64,000 bases of DNA. Source: Hymenobacter rubidus. Lineage in GTDB: Bacteria; Bacteroidota; Bacteroidia; Cytophagales; Hymenobacteraceae. Numbering within the stretch: the first letter of the stretch is position 1; the number at the start of each line of letters is the position of its first letter. Location: NCBI RefSeq assembly GCF_016734815.1, contig NZ_JAERQF010000003.1, forward strand, positions 186,001 to 250,000, written 5' to 3'. Below the pieces are notes generated by a model, which was given only the letters and a program-made list of their open reading frames with translations, ran no database searches and had not been told where the DNA came from. The position numbers and the translations under genes are program-made. Positions 7,670 to 16,435 of the stretch are shown in pieces.

Positions 7670-10024
7670 CTACAGTTTCACCCGCACCCGCAGGGCCAAC
7701 AAGCCCTTCACGCCCTGCAATTCTTCCAACTCCAGCTCTTCCACGCCGGTTTCGAGGAGGCCCCGGTCCTGTAGGTAGTCGATGTACTCGTAATATTCCA
7801 CGGCCTCGCGGGTCTGCGCATACACCAGCGCGATGGTGCCGGGCTGGGTGAGCCGCTCACCGGTGCCCAGCACGGTGGCTTTGTCGATTCGCTTCTTAAT
7901 GATTTCGTAGCGAATGTTATAGGCGCCGTCCACGTCAAACTGCCGCTCGTCCTGCCGGAAACGAATGCTCAGGGACTGGCCGTGAATTAGGATGAGCTGC
8001 GTGGTATCGAGCGGGACGGGCAGGGTGGGCTTGAGCGCAGCGGTGCGGCGCGTGATTTCCACCATGGTCAGCAATTGCCACAGGCGCAGGTTCTTCAGAA
8101 ATACCAGGTCGAAGGGCTTGTTCTCGACCAGCGTGCTGCCCACGTAGATGTTGTATTCCACGCCATCGGTCTTGTACCGCTGGAAGTAGTGCGGAAACAT
8201 GAGCTGAGCCTTGTCTTCTTCCTCGTCCAGGTAGTCGCTCACGGCGTCGTTGAGCGTGGTCACGCTGATTTCAAAATCCCGGCGGCGCTTATAAAGAATA
8301 CCCAGTTTGGGGTCAATGTTGCTCCAGTAGCTCGTGATGATGGGGCGCAGGTCGGCCGTGTGCGTGGCCAGGTACTCAAACAAGGGCTCCACCTCGCGCT
8401 TCAGCGAGTCGTAGATGTTGGCCTCGTCGCCCGAGAGCAACCCGTCGCGCAGGCGCTTCAGGTTCTTGGTCACGTAGAACTTAAGCTCGTCCAGAATGGG
8501 AAGCTGCTGGTATTCTGATGCTTTTTTCAGCACCTTATTCGCCAGCGTGAGGTGCTCGATGAGGTCGCCCTGAATGGCCTCGTTGCGCACCGTGCTGCTG
8601 CCCCGAATGTCGCAAGAGCCGTGCAGCGGGTACACGTCCTCAAACACAATGGCTTCCATCTCGGCGGCGCGGTTGCCGGCATCCAGCTCCGTGAGCAGGT
8701 TGCGGGCGGCATCGGCGAAGCGCCAGGCCATGGTGGGGTGAATGGCCGTAAATTTCTCCTGAATGACGGCCTGAATGCGGGTCTGTAAATCCTCGGCGTT
8801 GCGCTTCACGGCCACGGCAAACAGCGGCAGAAACTGCCCCACCTTGTCCATGTCAAACTCGTCGAGGCCGTTCACCGTTGGGGTGCCCAGCTCCAGCAAG
8901 CCCACCGTGTCGTTGCCGTAAGGCAGCAGGGCCAGTATGGCCGAATGAATGCCCAGGGCCAAAATCTTCTGACGCAGGTCATCCGGCAGGTCCGCGGTGG
9001 CTACGTCCTTCAGCACCAAGGGCTCACGCTCACGCATCAGCCGCTCATATATCATGCGAAAACCGCTGCTGGCGGCATGGTGTTGCACCTGCTTGGTGAT
9101 AAAGCTGTGGTTGATTTTGCGGCCAAAATCAACGAAGGCGCGCTTCTTCTCGTCGTAAGCCGCGATGCCGAGTTGCAGCGCCGGCTGGGCAAACAGCACG
9201 CGCAGCTTTTCCTGTATCTGCTCGAAACGGGCGGGCGTTTGCAGCACGTCGCGCTCCAGCAGGTCGTATTTCAGCTCCGACAGAATTTCCTGGTCGGTGA
9301 TGTCAACCAGCTGCAAATAGTTAAAGCCTTCCAAATCAAAGTGTTCCGATGGAAGTATTTCCCGCCAATATTCCGGCCGGTGACGGTTGTGCAGCAGAAG
9401 CTCAATCTGCTCCGGGCTCAGCACCGGCGGTTCGCCCACCACTTTCACCGTCACAAAATCGGAATTGAAATCGACCCCGTAGTGCCGGTAAAGGCCGATT
9501 TTGTAGTCGGGCACGGTGAACACGATGGTGCCCAGCGAGGGCAGCTCGGCTCCGTACACGCGGTGCAGGATGAGGTGATACGCCATGAGCCCCATCTGCC
9601 GCTCCATGGCTACCATGTCAATGTTGAGCGGCTGCTTGATGATGCCGTCTTTGTTGAGCATCACCTCCTTAAACTGCTTCGTGGAATAGAAGCTGTGCCG
9701 CTGGTACGGCCCCACCACCCCGCTAATGTCGGTAGCAAACGAAGCGGGCGGAAACACGGCCAGCATCAGCGTTTCAATCAGGTCGCAGTTGTTCTCAAGA
9801 ACGGTATAATCGGTGAGCAGGCCCCGGCACCAGGGGGCCGCAGCCACCTGCTCGCCAATGGCGCGGGCCAGCAGCGCCACGCCCGCATTGCTGGCCTGCT
9901 CGCGCTCGCGCCAGTAGGCAATCAGCGGCTCCAGGCTGAGCGTAGAGCGAAACGGGAAATTGGGGGTGGGGGCTGCCGATGCGTGCAGGATGGGCGCGGC
10001 CGGTAGCGTAGGAGTAGCGGGCAT
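7670..10024 (-). CDS. Large GAF-domain-like protein, function unknown
   Basis: 784 aa, no signal peptide or membrane helix, so cytoplasmic. The middle part (about residues 270-440) has the shape of a GAF sensor domain (FVDFGRKIN..., then GIHSAILALLPYGNDTVGLLEL). The N-terminal 250 and C-terminal 340 residues match no catalytic family I know; I see no histidine kinase, GGDEF or phosphatase motif. Long single-domain-annotated proteins of this size are a known Bacteroidota type of unknown role. It follows the lipoprotein gene at 10100 by 75 bp and may be co-transcribed with it. Confidence 0.85.
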   Translation of the reverse strand: MPATPTLPAAPILHASAAPTPNFPFRSTLSLEPLIAYWREREQASNAGVALLARAIGEQVAAAPWCRGLLTDYTVLENNCDLIETLMLAVFPPASFATDISGVVGPYQRHSFYSTKQFKEVMLNKDGIIKQPLNIDMVAMERQMGLMAYHLILHRVYGAELPSLGTIVFTVPDYKIGLYRHYGVDFNSDFVTVKVVGEPPVLSPEQIELLLHNRHRPEYWREILPSEHFDLEGFNYLQLVDITDQEILSELKYDLLERDVLQTPARFEQIQEKLRVLFAQPALQLGIAAYDEKKRAFVDFGRKINHSFITKQVQHHAASSGFRMIYERLMREREPLVLKDVATADLPDDLRQKILALGIHSAILALLPYGNDTVGLLELGTPTVNGLDEFDMDKVGQFLPLFAVAVKRNAEDLQTRIQAVIQEKFTAIHPTMAWRFADAARNLLTELDAGNRAAEMEAIVFEDVYPLHGSCDIRGSSTVRNEAIQGDLIEHLTLANKVLKKASEYQQLPILDELKFYVTKNLKRLRDGLLSGDEANIYDSLKREVEPLFEYLATHTADLRPIITSYWSNIDPKLGILYKRRRDFEISVTTLNDAVSDYLDEEEDKAQLMFPHYFQRYKTDGVEYNIYVGSTLVENKPFDLVFLKNLRLWQLLTMVEITRRTAALKPTLPVPLDTTQLILIHGQSLSIRFRQDERQFDVDGAYNIRYEIIKKRIDKATVLGTGERLTQPGTIALVYAQTREAVEYYEYIDYLQDRGLLETGVEELELEELQGVKGLLALRVRVKL

Positions 10025-10099
10025 AAGGGCGAAAACACGAATTTCCGGCCAATTGTTGCAGCTCGGCAGTGGTTATACGCAGGTCAGCGGCCCCGCGGC

Positions 10100-10648
10100 C
10101 TACTTGCGAATGGTGAAAGTAGGCGTCGGGGTCGCTTTCAGGTCCCGCGTGCTGTCGGCCGCTTCGGCAAAGGTGCTGTCCTTGCGGAAGGAAATGGCCT
10201 TGGAGAGGTTGGTGTAGCAGGTGCAGCAGCCCGTGCTGTTGCCGCCGCCAAAGCTGCCCTTCAGGTCAACTTTGTCTACAATCAGGGCAATGGCCGACCG
10301 ACGCTGCCGCGGGGTGGCGTAGTAGCGCACCACGTACTTGTAATTATTCAGCCGGGCGGCGCCTACCTGCGCGAAGGGCGTGGTGTTGTTCAGCTCAATG
10401 TTGTCGTACACCCGGCTGGCCGCCCGGATGAGCGTCACCGTTTCCGGTTTTGTGGCGGGCGTGATGACCAGCGGGTAGCGCTGAACGAGCACCGTGTCGA
10501 GGTCAGCCGTGCTGAAACCGGAGGAAAACCGGAATTGAATGACGTCTTCCTGGGCATCTTTGCAGTCGCACACGTCGTTGGCGCAGCATCCGCTCAGCAG
10601 CAAGGCTGCGCTCAAAGTCAGGAAACGGGAAGGCAGAAGGTAGGCCAT
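10100..10648 (-). CDS. Lipoprotein of unknown function
   Basis: 182 aa with a type II signal peptide ending in the lipobox LLSGC (Cys near residue 21), so lipid-anchored. Right after it comes a Cys-rich patch (CCANDVCDCKD), and a second Cys cluster CCTC lies near residue 140. The rest looks beta-rich. I do not recognise a family. A TACCTTTG box ends 7 bases before the ATG, implying an almost leaderless mRNA. Confidence 0.75.
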   Translation of the reverse strand: MAYLLPSRFLTLSAALLLSGCCANDVCDCKDAQEDVIQFRFSSGFSTADLDTVLVQRYPLVITPATKPETVTLIRAASRVYDNIELNNTTPFAQVGAARLNNYKYVVRYYATPRQRRSAIALIVDKVDLKGSFGGGNSTGCCTCYTNLSKAISFRKDSTFAEAADSTRDLKATPTPTFTIRK

Positions 10649-10655
10649 GGCGCCC

Positions 10656-10663
10656 CAAAGGTA
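10656..10663 (-). promoter_or_regulatory. -7 promoter box TACCTTTG directly before the lipoprotein start
   Basis: Read on the minus strand, TACCTTTG fits TAnnTTTG. The expected start of transcription is only about 3 bases before ATG 10648. No clear -33 TTG is seen. Confidence 0.5.
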
Positions 10664-10755
10664 AGGCCCGCCGCACCTATGCCCCTATCACCAGGGCGGG
10701 TACGGCAGGCCCGAAAACGTGAAGCATTAGCCAAGCCAGATGCCCGTGCAGCGGC

Positions 10756-11415
10756 TTACCGGCTGCCCGTGGCGTTGGATGAGGAAGGCAAAGTGGGATT
10801 CTCCACGCTGCCACCCGCCAGCAACAAGGGGCGCAGGCGCGCCGTTGCCGTGTCGAGCTGGGGGCGAATCTGGGCCATGGCGCCGCGCAGGGCAATGATG
10901 TCGGCCAGGCGTGGGGCGGTGGTTTGCGAGTAGCCGTGGTACATGGCCACTTTCACTTCCGAGTTGCCGGAGCCCGTGTACGAGCCCAGCAGGTTGCCGG
11001 CCGCATCGCTCACCTGCACTTCGGCTTGCAGGGTGGTTTTGTACCATTCCAGCGGAATGCCAATCACCGCCGGAATCATAAAGGTGAGCACTTGCAGGCC
11101 CTGCACGGCGCGGCCGGTGCGCACGGTGCGCACCTTTTTCACAATCAGCTTGGCGTAGCCGTAAGTGGCCGTATCGGTGGGCTCGGTCAGGTTGGTGCGG
11201 CACTCCTGCTGAAACAGCTTGAGCGGGTCTTCGGGCAGGGCGCCGTCGTTCATCGCCAACGGGCCTTGGTCAGCCAGGATTTCCAGCGCCGGCAAGCGAG
11301 TGGACAGCGCTGCCGAGGGCGTGCTTTTCATCATGTTCTTGACTGACACACAGGCCGGTGCCAGCAGCAACGCCGGCGCCAAAGCCAGTAAGGCAAGTTG
11401 ACGAGTTGGTTTCAT
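10756..11415 (-). CDS. Lipoprotein of unknown function
   Basis: 219 aa with a type II signal peptide ending LLLAPAC (Cys near residue 22). The middle part has one hydrophobic stretch (VLTFMIPAVIGIPLEWYKTT) and a beta-rich segment. Family not recognised; such proteins of about 200 aa recur in this genus-type. It is followed on the same strand by the lipoprotein gene at 10100 after 107 bp. The 216 bp upstream (11416-11631) are A/T-rich with nothing else recognised. Confidence 0.72.
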   Translation of the reverse strand: MKPTRQLALLALAPALLLAPACVSVKNMMKSTPSAALSTRLPALEILADQGPLAMNDGALPEDPLKLFQQECRTNLTEPTDTATYGYAKLIVKKVRTVRTGRAVQGLQVLTFMIPAVIGIPLEWYKTTLQAEVQVSDAAGNLLGSYTGSGNSEVKVAMYHGYSQTTAPRLADIIALRGAMAQIRPQLDTATARLRPLLLAGGSVENPTLPSSSNATGSR

Positions 11416-11631
11416 AGCTGTAAGGTAGGTTAAAATAACGGAAAAAGAGAAGTAAAAGCTAGAAAAATTCTGAAAGACGCAGGAATAGAAATACGTTCCG
11501 GGAATGAGGGCTAAATTAGTGCATACTGCTCGTTAACGCATGTTTTATTTCGGCGAGTGGCGCAAAAATGCCTTTGGCTGGAGTGAAATAGGCCGACTAG
11601 CTTTTGTTCTATTTCGTGTTTCTGAAAAAAC

Positions 11632-13014
11632 TTATTCTGCCAAGGCCGGGTCGGGGCCGTGGTAGTCGTCCACGAACTCGCCTTCCCACCGCGCCACTAC
11701 TGCCGAGGCCAGGCAGTTGCCGAGCACGTTCACGGCCGTGCGGGCCATGTCCATCAGCGCATCAATGCCGAGGATGATGAAAACGGGCCACGCGGGCAGG
11801 TTGAAAGACGCCACCGTGGCCAACAAAATAACCAGCGAGGCCCGCGGCACGCCTGCTACGCCTTTGCTGGTGAGCATCAGCGTGAAAACCATCAGCAGCT
11901 GCTGGCCGAACGTGAACGGCACGCCGGCCGCCTGCGCCACAAACACCGCCGCCAGCGACAGGTACAACGTGGTTCCATCCAAATTGAAGGAGTAGCCCAT
12001 GGGCATCACAAACGCCACGATGCGGCGCGGCACCCCGATGCTTTCCATGGCTTCCATCGCCCTTGGCAGGGCTGCTTCCGACGATGTGGTGGCGAAGGCA
12101 ATGCTCACGGGCTCGGCCACGGCCGCGATGAAGCGGCGCAGCGGAATGCGGGCCAGCAGCGCCACCGGCAGCAGCACCAATAGCGCAAAGGCAATGAGCG
12201 CGCCGTACAGCGTCAGGAGCAGCTGCAAGGCATTGAGCAGCGGCGCAAAGCCCATCTTGCCCACTGTGTAGGCCAGGGCGCCGCCCACGCCCAGGGGCGC
12301 GAAATACATGACCACGTTGGTAAACTTGAACATCACCTCCGAGAGACTTTCGCAGAACTCCAGCATGACGCGGCGGGGACGTTCGGGCGTGAGAGCCAGG
12401 CCAATGGCGAACAAAATGGCAAAAATCACTACTTGCAACACCTGTCCTTCCGCCACCGATTTGGCAATGTTTTCGGGGAAGATGTGCAGGATGATGTCGG
12501 AGGCGGTTTGGGCCGGGGCAGCGGCCAGGGCCTCTTCCTTCACGCCGGCCTTGCTAATGCCCACGCCCGCGTGGGTCAGGTTGATGGCGGCCAGGCCAAT
12601 GAACAGGGCAAAAGTGGTGACGACTTCGAAGTAAACCAAGGCTTTAAGCCCCATGCGGCCCACCTGCTTCAGGTTGGCGTGCCCGGCAATGCCCACTACC
12701 AGCGTGGCAAAAACCAGCGGCGCGATGATGGTTTTCACCAGCCGCAGAAACGCGTCGCTGAGCACTTTGAGGCTCATGGCAGCGGCCGGGGCATCGTGCC
12801 CCAGCTCAATGCCCACCAACATGCTCACCACAATCCAGAGCGTGAGCGAGCGGCGGGGCGCCACGGCCGCAGCTACGGCCGCCAGCGCCAGCCAGCGGGC
12901 CACCACCGGCACGGCGGCCGGCAAAGCCACCAGGTTGTTGGCCACGAGTAGGGTTAGGATGCCAGCAATTAGCAGGATAACGACGGCAACGAGGGAGTAG
13001 CGGGATTTTGCCAT
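11632..13014 (-). CDS. Dicarboxylate/amino acid:cation symporter (DAACS family)
   Basis: 460 aa from ATG 13014 (MAKSRYSLVAVV); an upstream in-frame start adds residues with no support. The protein has the hydrophobic layout of GltP/DctA carriers. The serine-rich re-entrant loop is FATTSSEAALPRAMEAM, followed by the family motif MGYSFNLDGTTLYLS (usual NMDGT). These carriers import glutamate, aspartate or C4-dicarboxylates with H+ or Na+. The N-terminal extension has two or three additional hydrophobic segments. The substrate cannot be fixed from sequence. Confidence 0.93.
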   Translation of the reverse strand: MAKSRYSLVAVVILLIAGILTLLVANNLVALPAAVPVVARWLALAAVAAAVAPRRSLTLWIVVSMLVGIELGHDAPAAAMSLKVLSDAFLRLVKTIIAPLVFATLVVGIAGHANLKQVGRMGLKALVYFEVVTTFALFIGLAAINLTHAGVGISKAGVKEEALAAAPAQTASDIILHIFPENIAKSVAEGQVLQVVIFAILFAIGLALTPERPRRVMLEFCESLSEVMFKFTNVVMYFAPLGVGGALAYTVGKMGFAPLLNALQLLLTLYGALIAFALLVLLPVALLARIPLRRFIAAVAEPVSIAFATTSSEAALPRAMEAMESIGVPRRIVAFVMPMGYSFNLDGTTLYLSLAAVFVAQAAGVPFTFGQQLLMVFTLMLTSKGVAGVPRASLVILLATVASFNLPAWPVFIILGIDALMDMARTAVNVLGNCLASAVVARWEGEFVDDYHGPDPALAE

Positions 13015-13115
13015 GCAAGTAAAAAAGGCCAGGAAATCGGAATGAGGGTTTAAAGAACGGCATAATCCCGCCAGCAAGCCCGGTCGGGCCCGGTTGGTTT
13101 GGGGCGGCCGGGCTC

Positions 13116-13148
13116 AAAAAAAGCCCCGTGCGCGACGGCACGGGGCTT
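13116..13148 (-). terminator. Rho-independent terminator of the exported actin-fold gene
   Basis: The 11-bp perfect stem 13121-13131 (AAGCCCCGTGC) pairs with 13138-13148, with a 6-base loop. A plus-strand A-run just before (13116-13122) gives the U-tract on the minus strand. Confidence 0.85.
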
Positions 13149-13172
13149 GTTGGGGCTTGATAAACTTCCCGC

Positions 13173-14390
13173 CTACGGCAGCGAGAGCAGGTAGCCGATG
13201 GTGAAATTGGCATCGTAGCCGAAAACAAACTGCTTGCAGCCGGTGGCTTCGGCTACGGCCTGATAAATGTTCAGGCCTGCTTTGGTTTTGGCGCCGTTCA
13301 GCTCCGAATAGCTGTTGGCAGGGCGTAGCACGGTGAAAGGTTCCTGGCCTTTGCGGTCGGCCTTGGCCAACTCATACGGCACGCCACCTATCACAAAGCA
13401 GGTGCCACGCAGCGCGGCGGGAATGTTGGATGCTTTCGCTTTTATGTCGGCCGCCACGGTGGCGTCGTCGGTGTTGCTCTGGAAATACTTGGAGCCGAAT
13501 GAGTCCTCGACGTGCGGCTGGTCGCCGGCCAGCCAGGCAATTTTGGTGTTGGCCGAGCCAATGTCCAGCACAAAAGCTTTCTGGGCAAATTCGGCGGGCA
13601 GCGCCGCTTTCAGGCCCAGGGCACCTTCGCGCTCCGGCGTCACGGTATTCACCACGTATTTAAGTGCTTGCAGCGACTTGATGATGCGCTGCGTGCCTTC
13701 GGAGAGCACCGCCCCGGAACTCACCACGAAATGAATGTCGCGCGCAGCTACCCCAAAGTCCAGCATCTTACCGATGTAGGCTTTCAAGCCGTTCCGGATA
13801 TCGTCCTCCGTGGCAATGTTCTCCATCACCAGGCTGTTGCCGAACTCCGATTTTTCCAGCTTCCAGTTGTGCTGGGCGTCCACCCGAACAATGAACATAT
13901 TGAAACCGCTGGCACCCAGTTCCACCATGCCCCGCAGCTTGCCATTGACCGGAGCAGTAGCCCGATACGTGAACGTAGGGCCGCTGGCAACCGGCGCGGC
14001 CGGCGCGGCCGGCGCAACTGGCTCGGGAGCAGGAGTGGGCGCAGATGCTTGGGCAAAAACGGGGGCCGGCGCCGGAACAGCCGTGTGGCTGCCGATAAAT
14101 TCCCCGTTCAGGCTCAGCATATCGCCTTCTTTCATCGGCACGCGGGTGCCACTGGTCAGGAGTACCGATTTGGTGCGGTATTCTATCCGAATGCCGTTGG
14201 GCAAGGTCACGTCCTTGTCCAGGGGCTTGGCTTTGCCACGCGTTTGCACCACCAAGGCCTGATTCTGCACCGTGAACCACGGAATAGAATTGTTGATTTC
14301 ATTGCTTTTGCCTTGGGCCTGAGCCTGCTGCGAGCTTGCTGCTGCGAGCAGGAAACCAAAAAGAAGAGAAGCCAGTACTGATGTCTTCAT
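13173..14390 (-). CDS. Exported protein: DUF6799 domain plus actin/GppA-like ATPase fold
   Basis: 405 aa with a signal peptide (cut near AQA-QG, residue 26). Residues about 35-100 form a DUF6799-type repeat (PLDKDVTLPNGIRIEY ... VPMKEGDMLSLNGEF). A Pro/Ala linker follows (about 105-140). The C-terminal 260 residues look like an actin-fold/GppA-Ppx domain: first strand GMVELGASGFNMFIV, and a second phosphate-loop-like FVLDIGSANTKIAWL near residue 275. In the cytoplasm this fold binds ATP or polyphosphate; an exported copy is odd. Whether it is catalytic is unknown. It diverges from the epimerase gene. Confidence 0.78.
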   Translation of the reverse strand: MKTSVLASLLFGFLLAAASSQQAQAQGKSNEINNSIPWFTVQNQALVVQTRGKAKPLDKDVTLPNGIRIEYRTKSVLLTSGTRVPMKEGDMLSLNGEFIGSHTAVPAPAPVFAQASAPTPAPEPVAPAAPAAPVASGPTFTYRATAPVNGKLRGMVELGASGFNMFIVRVDAQHNWKLEKSEFGNSLVMENIATEDDIRNGLKAYIGKMLDFGVAARDIHFVVSSGAVLSEGTQRIIKSLQALKYVVNTVTPEREGALGLKAALPAEFAQKAFVLDIGSANTKIAWLAGDQPHVEDSFGSKYFQSNTDDATVAADIKAKASNIPAALRGTCFVIGGVPYELAKADRKGQEPFTVLRPANSYSELNGAKTKAGLNIYQAVAEATGCKQFVFGYDANFTIGYLLSLP

Positions 14391-14595
14391 GAAAATGCTG
14401 TGCGATGAAGGTTGGATTGAAGTAGGTTGTAGTATGATGGAACAAAGGTGTTTCCATTACTTTGCAGCATTGATTTCTTTCGGCCAACAACAGGAAAAAG
14501 GGGTTCAACTTCGCTTTTCAACCGGCCACGCACTGGCCGCCAGTTCGTAATTGCCTGCCATTGCGGCGCTTTGTCGGCGCGTTTTGCCCTTTCCC

Positions 14596-15603
14596 ATGCC
14601 CTCCTGGACCCTTACGCCACACTTGCTGGCCCTGCGCTACGTCTGGAAAATTTCCCGCAACGCTTCCAGCACCAAGACCAACCTCCTGGTGCGCGTAGCC
14701 GGCCAGGGCCAGCAGGGCGTGGGCGAGGCCGCCCCCAACGTGCGCTACGGCGAAACCCCCGAATTGCTTCGGCAGCAGTTTGCGGAGCTGCAAGCCAAGG
14801 GGCTGGGCGAGGTGAGTTCATTGGCCGCATTGGACGCGCTGCTGGCAACCCAGCCGGTGGCGCACGCCCTGGCCTTTGCGCTGGAGGCGGCCTTGGTGCA
14901 CTGGCTGGCCGCTTGCGCCGGGCAGCCGGTGTGGCAGTGGCTGGGCGTGCCGCCGCCGGCCGCCGCCGTGCCCACGGCGTTCTCGTTGCCCATTATGGAA
15001 CCGGGCGCGGTGGCCGGCTTCGTGCAGGCGCAGGCGGCGGCCCGCTTCCAGCTGCTCAAAATCAAGGTGAACCAGGCCGAAGGGCTCGACATGCTGCGCG
15101 AGGTGGCGCGTGCCTTGCCCGGCCACGCCCTGCTCGTTGACGGCAACGAAACCTGGCCCGATGCCGACAGCGTGCTGCAATTTCTGGAGCAGGCCGCCGC
15201 CCTGCCCGGCCTGCACCTGCGCTTGCTGGAGCAGCCCATGCCCGCCGCGCTGGCCGCCGACTACCGCTACCTGCGCCCCCGCAGCGCCGTGCCGCTGGTA
15301 GCCGACGAGTCGGTAACCGATGCCGCCGATTTTACGGAAATTGCCCAACAGTTCCACGGCGTCAACGTGAAGCTGATGAAAGCCGGCGGCTTCCGGCGGG
15401 GCATGGAGCTGTTGCGCCGTACCCGGGCGCACGGCCTGCTGCCCATGCTGGGCTGCATGGTCGAAACCAGTATTGGCATTGCCGCCGCCCTGCAAATCAG
15501 TGCGCTGGCCGACGTGCACGACCTCGACGGCTTCCTGATAGTGAAGGATGAGCCGTTTGGGGCAGTGGTTGAGCGGGAGGGCTATCTGTGCCGGGCGGAG
15601 TGA
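14596..15603 (+). CDS. Dipeptide epimerase (enolase superfamily, L-Ala-D/L-Glu type)
   Basis: 335 aa from ATG 14596 (MPSWTLTPHLLALRY). Enolase-superfamily landmarks of the muconate-lactonizing group are in order: KIKVN (catalytic Lys pair), LLVDGNETW (first metal Asp), LLEQPMP (Glu), VADESV (Asp), VKLMKAGG (second catalytic Lys) and a C-terminal DGFLIVKDEP. These fit dipeptide epimerases, which convert L-Ala-D-Glu from peptidoglycan recycling to L-Ala-L-Glu; o-succinylbenzoate synthase is the main alternative. It is a single gene between two DUF6799-encoding genes on the other strand. Confidence 0.88.
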   Translation: MPSWTLTPHLLALRYVWKISRNASSTKTNLLVRVAGQGQQGVGEAAPNVRYGETPELLRQQFAELQAKGLGEVSSLAALDALLATQPVAHALAFALEAALVHWLAACAGQPVWQWLGVPPPAAAVPTAFSLPIMEPGAVAGFVQAQAAARFQLLKIKVNQAEGLDMLREVARALPGHALLVDGNETWPDADSVLQFLEQAAALPGLHLRLLEQPMPAALAADYRYLRPRSAVPLVADESVTDAADFTEIAQQFHGVNVKLMKAGGFRRGMELLRRTRAHGLLPMLGCMVETSIGIAAALQISALADVHDLDGFLIVKDEPFGAVVEREGYLCRAE

Positions 15604-15605
15604 AT

Positions 15606-15670
15606 ACTACCGGTAAGGGCCAAAAAACCAGGGCTGCGAAAGCCTGATGCTTCCGCAGCCCCGTGGTAGT
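15606..15670. terminator. Stem-loop between convergent genes
   Basis: GGGCTGCGAAAGC (15631-15643) pairs, with one mismatch, with GCTTCCGCAGCCC (15649-15661); outer ACTACC (15606-15611) pairs with GGTAGT (15665-15670). The plus-strand A-run at 15622-15627 makes a T-run on the minus strand, so it best serves the DUF6799 gene at 15698. Confidence 0.6.
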
Positions 15671-15697
15671 GCTGGTGCAGTGAAAGGGAGAGGCGGT

Positions 15698-16276
15698 CTA
15701 CTTGGGCACCGTCAACTGGGAGTTGATTTTGGCCAGCTCGCTGTCGATGGCTTTGGTGTCGGGCATTTCGGTACGGCCCTGGCTGAGGAGGAATACCTTC
15801 TGGGTAAGCAAGTCGACTTTCTGGTTGAGCAGGCGTACCTGCGTAACGGGGTCGGAGAAACCGGGCCCGCGTTGCACGTAGGTGTCGAACTTGTCGGCGC
15901 CGGCGGGCATTGGCTTCGGCTCCTCGCCCCGTGCGGCCGCAGCGCTGCTGGGCGTTGCAAACACAATGCCCCCGTCGGGCCGCACGTAGTCGCCTTCGTG
16001 CAGGGTGATTTTTTTCCCTTCTACGGGGTGAAGGCGGTCGGTGGGCATTTCCACGATGCCGCTTTTGTAGTTGATTTTAACGCCATTGTCCAGCTTGACA
16101 TTCTGGGTGAGGGCCGTGACCTGGGAGCCTTCACGGCGCATGACTTCGCCGTTTTTCATCACAAATTCCGTGCGTTTGGTGGTTTGCACCGGAAATCCGC
16201 CGTCCTGAGCGGCGGCCAAGCGGGGGGCGGTGGCCAGGCAAGCCGCCGCAAAGGAGAGTAAAAGAAAGCGTTGCAT
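15698..16276 (-). CDS. Exported DUF6799 protein
   Basis: 192 aa from ATG 16276; the reading frame is open further upstream into the MarR region but has no signal there. A signal peptide (cut near AAA-QD, residue 22) leads to a DUF6799 domain (about residues 30-100): TEFVMKNGEVMRREG, LTQNVKLDNGVKINY and ITLHEGDYVRPDGGIV. The C-terminal 60 residues are helical and Lys/Gln-rich, perhaps a short coiled coil. Role unknown. The same domain starts the protein at 13173-14390. Confidence 0.78.
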   Translation of the reverse strand: MQRFLLLSFAAACLATAPRLAAAQDGGFPVQTTKRTEFVMKNGEVMRREGSQVTALTQNVKLDNGVKINYKSGIVEMPTDRLHPVEGKKITLHEGDYVRPDGGIVFATPSSAAAARGEEPKPMPAGADKFDTYVQRGPGFSDPVTQVRLLNQKVDLLTQKVFLLSQGRTEMPDTKAIDSELAKINSQLTVPK

Positions 16277-16383
16277 GACAAAAAAGGAAATAATGGTGGT
16301 TGGGCGGCAATACGTGAATGAGCCAAGATGGGTGGCGAAGTGGTAAATCAAGGCATTTATTTTTAAAAATTTCATGAACGATG

Positions 16384-16414
16384 TTGTGACATTAAATGTA
16401 TGTACATAAATTTG
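16384..16414 (+). promoter_or_regulatory. Promoter of marR with overlapping 10-bp palindrome
   Basis: TTG (16384-16386), 20 bases, TAAATTTG (16407-16414) fit the Bacteroidota promoter. This puts the transcript start near 16418, so ATG 16436 rather than 16400 should be the start of marR. The perfect palindrome TATGTACATA (16399-16408) overlaps the -7 box, a likely binding site for MarR itself. Confidence 0.65.
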
Positions 16415-16435
16415 CATCCGATTCCACTGCCTCCT

